A DNA stretch of 64,000 nucleotides from Macrothele yani. Taxonomy: Eukaryota; Arthropoda; Arachnida; Araneae; Macrothelidae. The stretch spans positions 86,589,127 through 86,653,126 of the forward strand of contig CM077023.1 in NCBI GenBank assembly GCA_039090855.1, written 5' to 3'. This document shows, in pieces, positions 54,591 to 64,000 of this stretch (the first letter of the stretch is position 1; every line of letters starts with the position of its first letter). The translations under genes and the position numbers were made by a program. Below the pieces are notes generated by a model. That model saw only the letters and a list, made by a program, of their open reading frames with translations, had not been told where the DNA came from and did no database searches.

Positions 54591-54867
54591 TGCGTAGAAA
54601 GACATCTGTCTGCGAAGTATGTACTACTGATTATAATTGTATATGACAGATATACAGTTTATTTGAAAATTCACTTTAGCTGTGTTTGCGTACAATGTCC
54701 GTTGCATGCTCATACGAAATACAAAACCGAAGCATACGCTTTTTAAGGTCTGGAACGAAAGATTTAACCTTGGGGTAGCTTAACATAGTTGGCAACAATA
54801 TCTCATATACCGTGCATGCTATAGCAAGAATTTAGATTTCTAAACTGCATCGTAAATACAGAGGGTG

Positions 54868-55860
54868 AGTAGGAAGTTTTACAATATTTGGATCACTTTA
54901 TGTCTTCATACATACCTTTACGACGAAAGCTGACTAGCATTCAAAATATAGGCCATCGTGTTGCACCGTTTTTAGATATATGTCTCCCAGTTCTTCGATT
55001 CCCTGGCGGTACCAGTTCTTGTCCTTCGAGGCGAAGAACTCCTTCACCCCAGCTTCCACCTCCTTTTGATTGTTGAAATGTCGCCCGCGAAGAAAGTGGG
55101 CCATGGACCGGAACAAGGTTCGGACTATATCCTGAGTGTGGCATCAGTTCGATGCCCTCAAGTTCCTGGAGAGCGCGCTTTCTGTTCACCAGTAACGTGT
55201 ACTTCTCCTACGAAACGGCATACATCCGTTTTAGCTGTTCAGAGTAGAGGTTGGCGTTGATGGTCCGACCGTCTGGAACAAATTCGTAATGGATTAACTC
55301 CTCGAAATTCCACCAGACGCAGAACATCACCTTGTACTCGAAGCGCCCACGTTTGGCAACATAAGCTGGCCCAAGCTCAACCACTGCCGTTGTCTGTTAG
55401 GATTACGGAAATAGACCCACTTTTCATTGTACGTAACAATTCTCTTGATGAAACATACATCGCGCTAGTTTTCTAGGAGTTTCGTGCACACTTCCACTCG
55501 GCGGTTTGCTTCAGCTGTCAGTTCGTGAGAGACAATGTGGCAGCTCCTGTAGACCTTGCCGAGGTCCTGATGGTGACGAACTACAGTGGTGTGTGATATA
55601 CCCAGCTCGCCTGATAATTTTTTAGTGCTGGTTGTCGGATTTGCCTTTACTTCCTGGCGCACAGCCTCCGAATCCTGGGTTCAAGGCCAACCTGACCTTG
55701 GCTGATCGTCGAGATTTCTGTCACCTGAGCGAAATTTCTTGAACCATCTGGTTTCGGTGCTATGGTTCGCGGAACCTTCCCCTTTCGCATGAAAAATGTT
55801 TCGTGTTGCTTGAGCAGCGTTATGGCCAAGTTCAAACTCCTTAAGCAAAAGTTCCCTAGT
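54868..55860 (-). pseudogene. mariner transposase pseudogene, first Asp mutated
   Basis: The N-terminus near 55850 reads LNLAITLLKQHETFFMRKGK, then AVRQEVKANPTTSTKKLSGE and LGISHTTVVRHHQDLGKVYR (helix-turn-helix). The catalytic start is RIVTYNEKWVYFRNPNRQ; mariners have TCDEKW here, so the first catalytic Asp is Asn. A long middle is frame-scrambled. The C-terminus (55116-54935) reads MAHFLRGRHFNNQKEVEAGV, KEFFASKDKNWYRQGIEELG and a stop. A second mariner inserted at its N-terminal side. Confidence 0.85.
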
Positions 55861-55866
55861 TAGTTA

Positions 55867-57146
55867 TTGGGTTGTCGGAAAAGTCATGACGTATTTTGGC
55901 ACCCGATGGCGGTTGGGTGGTTTTGGAAGTACTAGAGGCATTCGCAGCTCTGTTATCACTATGGCATTAGACAGGTTTCAGTTATATCTGCAGTCTAAAA
56001 AATACTGAGAGATTTGGTTGGTTTGGGGAGATTTGACATCAAGTTGAAGATGTAAGGCCAAACTGTGCATTTTCGCCATATTTTACTGTTTTACTTCCGT
56101 AAAGGGAAGAACGCGCGTCAAGCTTGTGAAAAGTTCCGTAAAGTGTACGGTGATAATGCTGTACAAGAACGTCAGTACCAGCGGTGGTTCGCAAAATTTC
56201 GTGCTGGTGATTTTGACCTCAACGATGCTCCTCGGTCCGGGAGGCCAATCGAGGTTGATGACGACTAAATCAAGGCATTAATCGAGTCAAACCCACGTTA
56301 CACGACACGAGAGATTGCAGACACATTGCACATCCATCATTCAAACTTTCACGACCCCTGAAGAAGCTAGGATACGTAAGCAAGCTCGATGTGTGGGTTC
56401 CTCATGAACTCAAAGAAGCTCAATTGACGGTGCGTATACACATCTGCGATATGCTCATTAAATGTGAGGAAAAGATCCTTTTTTGAAGCGACTGATAACT
56501 GGTGACGAAAAATGGGTTGTGTACAACAATGTGCTGTGCAAACGGTCTTGGTCCCGACGTACTGCTTCGCCTCAAACAACATCGAAAGCAGACATTCATC
56601 AGCGGAAGGTTCTGGTCTCAGTGTGGTGGGATTTTAAAGGTGTCGTGTTTTTCGAGCTCCTAAAAAGGAACCAAACAATCAATTCGAATGTGTACTGTCG
56701 GCAATTGGACAGTTTGGACGAATCCATCATCCAAAAACATCCAGAGCTCGGTCATCGTAAAAGTGTTGTGTTCCATCACGACAACGCGAGACCACACACA
56801 AGTTTGATCACCCAGCAAAAATTATTGGAGCTTGGGTGGGATGTGTTGGCCCACCCAGCATACTTGCCTGACCTTGTGCCGTCAGACTTCCACTTGTTCT
56901 CTTTAACAGTCCTTGCGTGGTATAACGTTCAATTCAGATGAGGCTGTAAAGCAACACCTTGTATAGTTTTTCGCCACGAAAGACAGTTCCTTCAATGAAC
57001 GAGGCATTCTGCAGCTCACTGACAGATGGCAAAAGGTTATCGAACAAAACGGCCATTATATCATTGATTGATCTTTGTTCTTTCTATCAATAAACGACCT
57101 TTGCAAAGCATGGCTAAAATACGTCATGACTTTTCCGACAACCCAA
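55867..57146 (+). mobile_element. mariner element with ~30-bp inverted ends
   Basis: TTGGGTTGTCGGAAAAGTCA at 55867 and TGACTTTTCCGACAACCCAA ending at 57146 are perfect inverse copies that extend into GACGTATTTT. TA lies on each side. The length of 1280 bp is standard for mariner. Confidence 0.96.
56062..57071 (+). pseudogene. mariner DD34D transposase, frame-broken
   Basis: First block (56062-56268): FRHILLFYFRKGKNARQACE, QRWFAKFRAGDFDLNDAPRS and a TAA that replaces a Gln codon after VDDD. Second block: LGYVSKLDVWVPHELKEAQL. Third block (56483-56941): KRLITGDEKWVVYNNVLCKR (first Asp), VVFHHDNARPHTSLITQQKL (second Asp) and AYLPDLVPSDFHLFSLTV (third Asp). All three catalytic Asp remain. The end at 57069-57071 closes KVIEQNGHYIID in another frame. 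At least three frameshifts are present. Confidence 0.92.
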
Positions 57147-57818
57147 TAGTTGTGGCTGTTCACATTTTAGACGTCCAACCTCAGACAGAACGAGGCCATG
57201 CAATGCTGTTCACAGCAACGACAACCACTTTATATCCATTTCGACTGACTGCAGTGCGTGACTTGGACCAGTTTAAACACGTGACATACCCGCCGCAGCA
57301 CATGTGTTTATGCAAATATTGCAAAACTTTCGACTCACACTCTGTGTTATCTTACCGCTGTCATTCACTGTCCTCACATGCTGCTAACTCATCAGATAAC
57401 CTGAAAATAGTCAATAACATCAGCACTAATGTCAGCGAGAGGAAAATATGCCACATAAACGTAAATGTGAATTATGGGAAAACTTAATAAAACAATAGAA
57501 GTTAGGAGTTTTTAACGATTCCCATTGTTACTTATACTTTCTCAAGCATGATGTTATTTTCCCTTACTATTGATGCTTTCCCAAGTGTGAAAATGTCAAA
57601 TATTCCTCTTATAATCAAAATGCAAAAAAAAAAAAAAGTAAGAAGAAGAAGAAAATGCACGCAACATAAATGTAGAAGTAGCGTTAAATCGATTTTCGTC
57701 AGCTGTTAAGGTTACCTATAACAATTGCTCGATAATGTTAATCGAAAGAAAGATAGAATAAAGTAAGTTAATGAATAAATAAACAAGTTGGTAAAATCAT
57801 GCAATGCATTGACTATGA
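57147..57818. other. No gene recognised
   Basis: An open frame extending from the mariner end to 57487 has no family motif and is probably fortuitous. An A-run and an (AAG)n stretch lie near 57625-57652. Confidence 0.4.
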
Positions 57819-58359
57819 TACGCTTTCCAACATACCAGAAATCATTACTCAAGTTATGAGGATAATGGCTGTAGAATAAATCTCGCTCCTATGACCTGAC
57901 CTTTGACCCCATTTCGATGATATTAAACATAACCAGTAAAGTATACTTCCGGAGCAACATGATAAAGTTTTGTCTCAACTGAGGCATTATTACGTAAGTT
58001 ATAACACATAAGGGCGATGGAATCGATCCCATGTCCTGACCTTTGACCCCATTTCGCCCATTTTCAATAGGGTTTGTCCCCAGGTGATCCCCTACCACAT
58101 ACTAAAATTTCATCGAAATCGAACCATATTTACGCAAGTTATGACGCATAAGGGCAATGGAATGGATCCCGCTCCTATGTCGTGACCTTTCACCCCATTT
58201 GTCCCATTTTCAATAGGGTTCGTCCCCAGGTTATCCTCTACCACATACTAAAATTTCATCGAAATCCAACCATTATTACGCGAGTTGTCGTGCGGACGGG
58301 CGGACAGACGGACAAAGCTGGAGCATATACGCTTCTTCAACCTACGGTTGGAAAGCGTA
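57819..58359 (-). mobile_element. ~146-bp-monomer element, copy C (inverted)
   Basis: It starts TACGCTTTCCAAC (57819-57831) and ends GTTGGAAAGCGTA (58347-58359), a perfect 13-bp inverted repeat. Three to four monomers lie between. The hairpin-forming CTTCTTCAACCTACGG and the GGACGGGCGGACAGACGG run are at its right, so its orientation is opposite to copies A and B. It is the shortest copy at 541 bp. Confidence 0.8.
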
Positions 58360-59185
58360 AAAAAAGCCAAAAAATATGTAATGATATTTAACGACATTGA
58401 AATACCGCAATATATAAAAAATGAATAATGTAGAATTTGATTGACAGAACCACTGGGAATAAATGATGCATAGAAAAGCAATAGCATTTGACTCACTGTT
58501 GCTGAATGTATGCCCGCCAAACAAAATTATTTTGATCAAGCTAAACCATCGGAAATGGCTAATCGTATTTTCGATGTATTATAGATATTTGCATCTTGAA
58601 TTATTTAAGTTCTGTACCTAATGCTTCCACTACTAGATTTTCTAATCGTATATGTGAAAGTATGCAACCACAGGACAAAATTTTCTAAAAGGGAGGAAAG
58701 AAGAGAAATGCAGCTTATGGTTAATTATACATAAATATATCAATGTTAAGGTCAATATTTTAATTCAGACTCCACGAAGAAAACTCTACTACAATTAAAC
58801 TACAGAATACTATTCAACTGTATATTCTACAATTGAGCTTTCAAGTACTATTCAACTGTATATTCTACAATTAAGCTTTCAAGTACTATTCAACTGTATA
58901 CAATGAAACTGTAGAATGTTATTCAAATGCATATTCTACAATTAAATTTGAGATTCTTCAAAACACATGGAAGATCTAAATTTTCAGAACGTGCATCGAA
59001 ACTGAGAAATGCTGTGTCCCAAATAAGTGTACACTCACGAGAAAAGTTAATTTGAAATGCATGTTAGGATATTTGGTGCAATGATCAGTAACTATTGAAT
59101 TTCATCCTCGAAAAATGCTTATTAGATTGTTTTCATTTTAGTTAATTGCAGTGGAAACTATTTCACGTTCATTCATGTTCAGAAA
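58360..59185. other. No gene; ~42-bp tandem repeat
   Basis: TACTATTCAACTGTATATTC plus CTACAATTRAGCTTTCAAG is repeated two to three times at about 58806-58905, with a more diverged copy after it. The rest is AT-rich. Confidence 0.6.
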
Positions 59186-59189
59186 TTAT

Positions 59190-60260
59190 GCAGTTAAGAA
59201 GGTATATCATCAGCCATCATCGACCAACTGATAGATGAAGGTCTCCCGAAACTCCTTTTCCAACTCAATGCCTTGAGTATTTTTCTCCCAAGTGGGCTCT
59301 ATAATTTCAACCATTTTTCTCCCTCCAGGCTCTATAATTTCAACTATCTATATATCATGAAGTCTTTTTTATGATCGTTTACGGTCACTTGACATCTAAT
59401 TAAGCATTTCTGATTTTCTTTAGTGGTATGTTCATCTAGTGATACGAACAACCCATTGCCACTTGTATGTTTTTTACAAGTGATGATGCCTGTAACCTTT
59501 GAATTCTCTCGAACCCACCTGTTGTTTTTTTCTTCTCACCTTCTTTTTTCACTATTCTCCCCCGTTATTCCAATTATGATACTCTCCTTGCGACTTTTTG
59601 TTGTCTATAGCCTCCGTGCATCTTTCCTGGTCAGTTTCCAAGTGTTTGGCCGATTAATAAGAACTAAGAGAACACGCTCGTTGAATACTTTCCTTTTGAA
59701 ATACATTGGTAGTTTGCTTCTGAATATCGTATTATATCTCCAAAACGTACTCCAGCCAAGTTTTATGCATCAGTTAATATCTTTCCTTATGCCATCCTGC
59801 CATCCTCAATAGACATTCTTTGGCTTAGTTAGACATAATTAGCATATCACTTACATTTCATTTACCTTTTCTAGTGAAAGTGTAGAACACGATTTTTATC
59901 TTCTGGGCGTTCATCTTTAACTTCACTTCCTTTCTTCTTTCAGAAAGTTATTGAATTGTGAATTGTAGTTTAGAAGCGTTATTAGCAAAAGTAATAATGC
60001 CATCAGCATAAAGAATGTGGAATACAATGCCTCCATTGATTTTTATATCTTTGTCCTTCCAGGTCAATAGCCGTGGAAACTCCTGCAGAGTAACATTAAA
60101 CTGCTTGAAAAAGATGTTATCTCCTTGCCTGACTCCTTTTTCATTTTTAAAACTTTTTGATTTCATGAAACATTCTAAATTTCATACTTTATAGGTGCTT
60201 TTTGTGGTGTTAATGTACGAATCTTCAACGTCACGACATCTTAATTTCATCAATAATTAC
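59190..60260 (-). mobile_element. RTE-like LINE, reverse transcriptase to 3' end, degraded
   Basis: The reverse transcriptase core (60166-59948) reads FKNEKGVRQGDNIFFKQFNV, LLTWKDKDIKINGGIVFHIL then YADGIITFANNASKLQ; the YADD catalytic motif is YADG, so polymerase activity is lost. Downstream blocks include VGLKMNAQKIKIVFY-like text, FQKESIQRACSL and NTWKLTRKDARRL, and the end matches RPSSISWSMMADD, as in this LINE group. Many stops are present. It is a long-dead copy. Confidence 0.8.
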
Positions 60261-63200
60261 ACATATCTGCACTGAATCCAATTTCTTCTCATGATAAAAG
60301 AATCCAATGCGAGGAGAAAATGCATATGCATCTAATCTTTTATTTAGTTACATCAATAGATGGGTATGGTTTACAGTACTATATCCGCTTCGAAACCAAT
60401 GCTATTATATTAGTTGAGCAACATCCTGTTCTGTAAGTAAACAATTTGGCAGGGTCTCCGTTTGACATTAACGATACATTAACGTATAAGCTCCTGGGAG
60501 ATTTTGCCACTGACAAACACTGGTTTAGTTGAAAAACTTTGAGGATATGCATCTTTTCCGACAGCAGTGAAGCAAATCCCATGGGAAAAAAATCGACGTA
60601 ACGAAAATGGGTAACGCAAGCAATCAAAACCATTGTTGAATTTTTTGACTGTTGTCTCATGAAGTGACGCTACAATAGTTAATTCCATTGCTACTGAACA
60701 ATATATTTTACTAAACCATTGCCGAACATCATTTTATCACGTTTTACATAAATGTAACAGTATCCCATTGCAATCTGTGCAAATTAAGTGACTCTCATGC
60801 TAAATGTGATAAAAGCCCTTTCAAAAATACATTTTGGATGCTATGAAAACGGTGCGTCGTAGAGAAATTTATTTCCTCTCAAATCACCTCACCAAGGGGG
60901 TGTTGCATACTATTGACGAGAGCTTTAAAATGATGCATAACACGATGAGGTGCAACTTGTAGATAACCTAGACCAAAAGTTACCAATCCCCTCACTAACA
61001 CACTTGCGATTTAGCTTTTTTTCTACCTTGAGGTCAGATTCTAAATAGCGCATGCGCAGATGGACTTTCGTAGTTACATCCCTTTTTTGGTGTCAGGGTT
61101 GTTCCTTATTTTCTTGTAAATGATAATAATAGTAATAATAATAATAATAATAAAAGTATAATTGTTTTTAAAAACAAAACAGTCGAGAGAGAGAAATACT
61201 TTCTATTGCCGCCGGCACAGTTTAGTAAATATTTACTTTTATTACTCACATATGCACTTTCATTGATTTTACGGCAACAACATTCATTAGCCCACCTACT
61301 TAAGTACCCCTCAATGTCAGAAATTAGTAAACCTTATTGTTTGTTATGTTTTAATTCAACTTAGTATGTATCGGAGTGTGGCTCTGTGTGATCGTGAGTG
61401 ACACGAATAAATGCAAAGTGTTGAACGCAAATAAATGTATTCTCTCGAATCACTCGTCTTATTTCCCACCCACAAAGAACAACTTGGCATGAAAAAATAT
61501 GCATGACATAAATTCTCTACAAAGAGTACACGGATACTATCTGGAATTTCTTTGCTGTTGTTCTTTGAAAAATATCATAGCTTTTTTTCACGAAGTGACA
61601 CTAATTACATTACGAGTAAAATGTTTCACCAATTATACCAATGAAACTCAACTTCTTTTACGAAAAAGAACTTTGGTATTGAAAACGAAAACAATTTTTC
61701 AACTTCAACAACAAGATACCAAAAGGAACTCAATGCTAAAGCATCATATCTATGCTGCATATTTCCTGTGGATCTGCTCTATAACATTGTAGGACTGCAG
61801 CATTTCCTTTATTCAACGACAAAAAAAAAAAAAAAAAAAATTAACGTCATTACTTGAGTTATCCTGTATGACAATCGGAAATTCTGCTTAACAGACGCAT
61901 GTTAGCTCCAGCTCAAAATCTGAGCATATTTTAAATACATTTTGATTGAAACTCAAAGCTTTTATCATGCTGTTGGCTGAGGTGGTCATATCCTGAATAA
62001 TTAAAAACGCAAAAAAAAAAAAAAAAACAAAAAAAAAATTAACAAGTCCTTTCTTTTTCCATAAAATTTCACGCTCTAACCTATAATTACTTCCAGGAGA
62101 GTTCAGATTTACAATGCATATTTTCAGCAGAACATACGTAACAAAGATTCTACTTATGTTGAGATACATACTCCGTTACTAAGTAAAATTACTTGAAATG
62201 TATGATGTATAAGTGATATTTTTATATGATTTTGTAAATAATACAGAAAGTAGTTTTTCAGATCAGACAAACTAAATCATCAGTAATTAGAAAATAAATT
62301 CAAACAGCTTTTCCGCAAATTCCTGGCACAAGAGATAAATGCATAAATATGTAAAACACCACATATCAAATCATTCAATTAATTTCAATTTTTGAGTTAA
62401 ATTCTGCTGATTTGCATATATATCACCTTGACAGTACATGCGATACATAGAAACTTTTGGCGCTAATTTTGGACTACATTGATAGAAACACGAAGTCCGC
62501 TTCTGCATTTAAACGACAAAACTTCATAAACTATTTTTTTTTGCGTGACAAAAAATAATATACCTTTAAAAAAACAATGCTGATTCTCGAAGAAGCTGGA
62601 TATGTAAGGCAAATATGATATCCAATTTTTAAAGACTGGAACTGTTAAAAATGTCCGATTTTGGTTTCAGATAGTAAAAAATACTGACACTTTCTCAGCT
62701 GATACCGGAACGAAAACAAACATTTAATTGCATCATCCATTAATTGTGGATGCTGTAATGTGATAACATACCTCCATATCAAATGATTTGTAATAAAGTG
62801 TTTCAGCTTTTTGTGTATCGTAAGGTAGGTTCGCTTGCAGGTTAGCAATTCCCGTGATTATTTCTTCAGTTCTGATGGGTCAGCAGTTGTAATTAGGGCT
62901 GCTTATTTTGAAAATCTAAGGATAAACAAAAGTCAGACTGCAATTTAATGCTTATTTTAGCGCCATGCTAACTCTTTCTAGAAAAAATAAAATGTTAAAT
63001 AACTCACACATTCTTGATACTTGCAGACCTATAAAATGTATATAGAAAATATTTTCAGGCGTATAAAACTGCCCTATACTGCCAAACATCGTATAATAAA
63101 TGACGTGACTTATGCGAGAAATCACACGATACTTCAAACGTAGGGAAATCTGATGGGAGTAAAATGTCTCATCTTGATTTATTATGCTCTAGAGTTTAAT

Positions 63201-63571
63201 GCCAGTCGAAAGGTGAACGAAATTCTTGGATCAAGATGTTGAGTCAGTGTAGGAAAGGCATTAGTTGAGGAGCTTCCTCTTCCACGAAACCTGTAGAACA
63301 TTCTCAAGGTTACACGTGATTTGAGACTCTTTTTACCAATTGCGAAAGACACGAAAAAGAAACCACATTTGTGCATGAAGTATTGTATGAAGAATAGTCA
63401 AATATTCCAAATTCTTTGGCATTTGACAAAACGACTCACCATAGAAATCTGTGAAAAGAGCTGAAACGAATAAAGTGGTGGTTTTATAAACTACATTATT
63501 ACTTATCGTGAAACATGAGCAACACTAAATTTTATTCATCTCAGTGAAGTCAGTAAGACCGGCCCGTCAAA

Positions 63572-63626
<55 letters not shown>

Positions 63627-63785
63627 AATAAAAAAATTCAAAAAAGAAAACACGATATTTTTTGGTCAAATGTAAACACAGTATTGATTTTTTTTCCTTT
63701 TCCGACATCAGGGTATCTTATTTTATAAATCTATTCACAATAGCATATCAGTCCTATCGTAAAGAGTATTTTTTTACATCTCTGT
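60261..63785. other. AT-rich stretch, no gene; microsatellites
   Basis: (TAA)n lies at about 61124-61153, A runs at 61820-61839 and 62012-62037, and (TA)n at 63581-63626. No family or exon could be supported. Open frames are all under 100 codons and lack motifs. Confidence 0.5.
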
Positions 63786-63786
63786 T

Positions 63787-63960
63787 TCGGGGTTTAACGA
63801 CCAGCAACTCAGCAGTCACCCATGTCTACGCTGGGGCCACTGGTTTCAGGGAAGGGAGAGAGCCCTCGCCGCAAGACAAGCACGCCACCCCTTCATCATC
63901 CGAGGCTCGAAGCCAAGCACCGCTCAGACAAACAGCCCAAAGCGAGCGCTTAGCAGAGCT
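63787..63960 (-). mobile_element. tRNA-derived SINE, partial
   Basis: From TCGGGGTTTAACGACCAGCA via GGGAAGGGAGAGAGCCCTCG to a region with CCGAGGCTCGAAGCC (worn B box). The tRNA 5' end is unclear near the window edge. Confidence 0.75.
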
Positions 63961-64000
63961 GAGTTCGGGCTCAATTTTAAGAACCCGAGCTCGAAGTATG

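Noticed and set aside
57068..57487. 139-codon open frame as a gene
   Set aside because: It starts inside the mariner 3' end and reads through its inverted repeat; no motif.
59423..59812. 129-codon hydrophobic open frame on the plus strand as a membrane protein
   Set aside because: It is antisense to the LINE 3' region whose blocks are recognisable on the minus strand.
1..64000. CRISPR array, bacterial operon or phage
   Set aside because: Direct repeats present are explained by SINEs, LTRs and tandem repeats; no spacer pattern, Shine-Dalgarno organisation or long bacterial-type genes.

Overview
The window reads as repeat-dense, AT-rich eukaryotic DNA, most likely from an arthropod; a chelicerate such as a spider is plausible but unproven. 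The reasons are the many Tc1/mariner families, mariner DD34D copies, RTE-like LINE pieces, abundant tRNA-derived SINEs, microsatellites, and the lack of any long open host gene or prokaryotic organisation. I found no convincing host protein-coding exon; nearly every recognisable protein segment is a decayed transposase or reverse transcriptase.

Layout. 1-3.2 kb: two Tc1-like copies, one with matching inverted ends and an internal duplication of its DNA-binding region. 3.8-5.7 kb: an unclassified element built of ~146-bp monomers, with a TTAA-bounded MITE inside it; relatives lie at 17.4-18.4 kb and, inverted, at 57.8-58.4 kb. 9-12.5 kb: Tc1 remnant, mariner-like pseudogene, broken LINE 3' half. 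16.8-21.8 kb: a solo LTR, SINEs and a complete miniature LTR retrotransposon (TRIM). 23.7-25.0 kb: a tandem plus inverted array of tRNA-like units flanked by a 12-bp direct repeat. 26-29.5 kb: three Tc1-like copies in a row. 30.8-33.8 kb: a second solo LTR, SINEs in an inverted-repeat setting, and the best-preserved Tc1 transposase. 35-41.8 kb: SINE-rich, with a second complete TRIM inserted into a SINE. 41.9-50.6 kb: six Tc1-like elements almost end to end. 50.6-51.9 kb: a hAT-like non-autonomous element with 8-bp target duplication. 52-57 kb: SINEs (one nested in another), then two mariners. 59.2-60.3 kb: a longer RTE-like LINE piece. The last 3.5 kb is simple AT-rich DNA with one SINE at the edge.

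The most unusual system is the TRIM family. Two full copies (about 590 bp) and two solo LTRs each carry, inside the LTR, a 72-74 nt tRNA-like sequence with Pol III A and B boxes. They have a tRNA-Lys-type primer binding site, a polypurine tract and 4-bp target duplications, but no coding capacity. T-stem changes between LTRs keep the stem paired. Together with the SINEs and the tRNA-like array, this window holds at least three, probably four, independent tRNA-derived repeat families.

Boundaries were read by eye. Where ends are given to the base they rest on visible inverted ends and target duplications; other ends are approximate.
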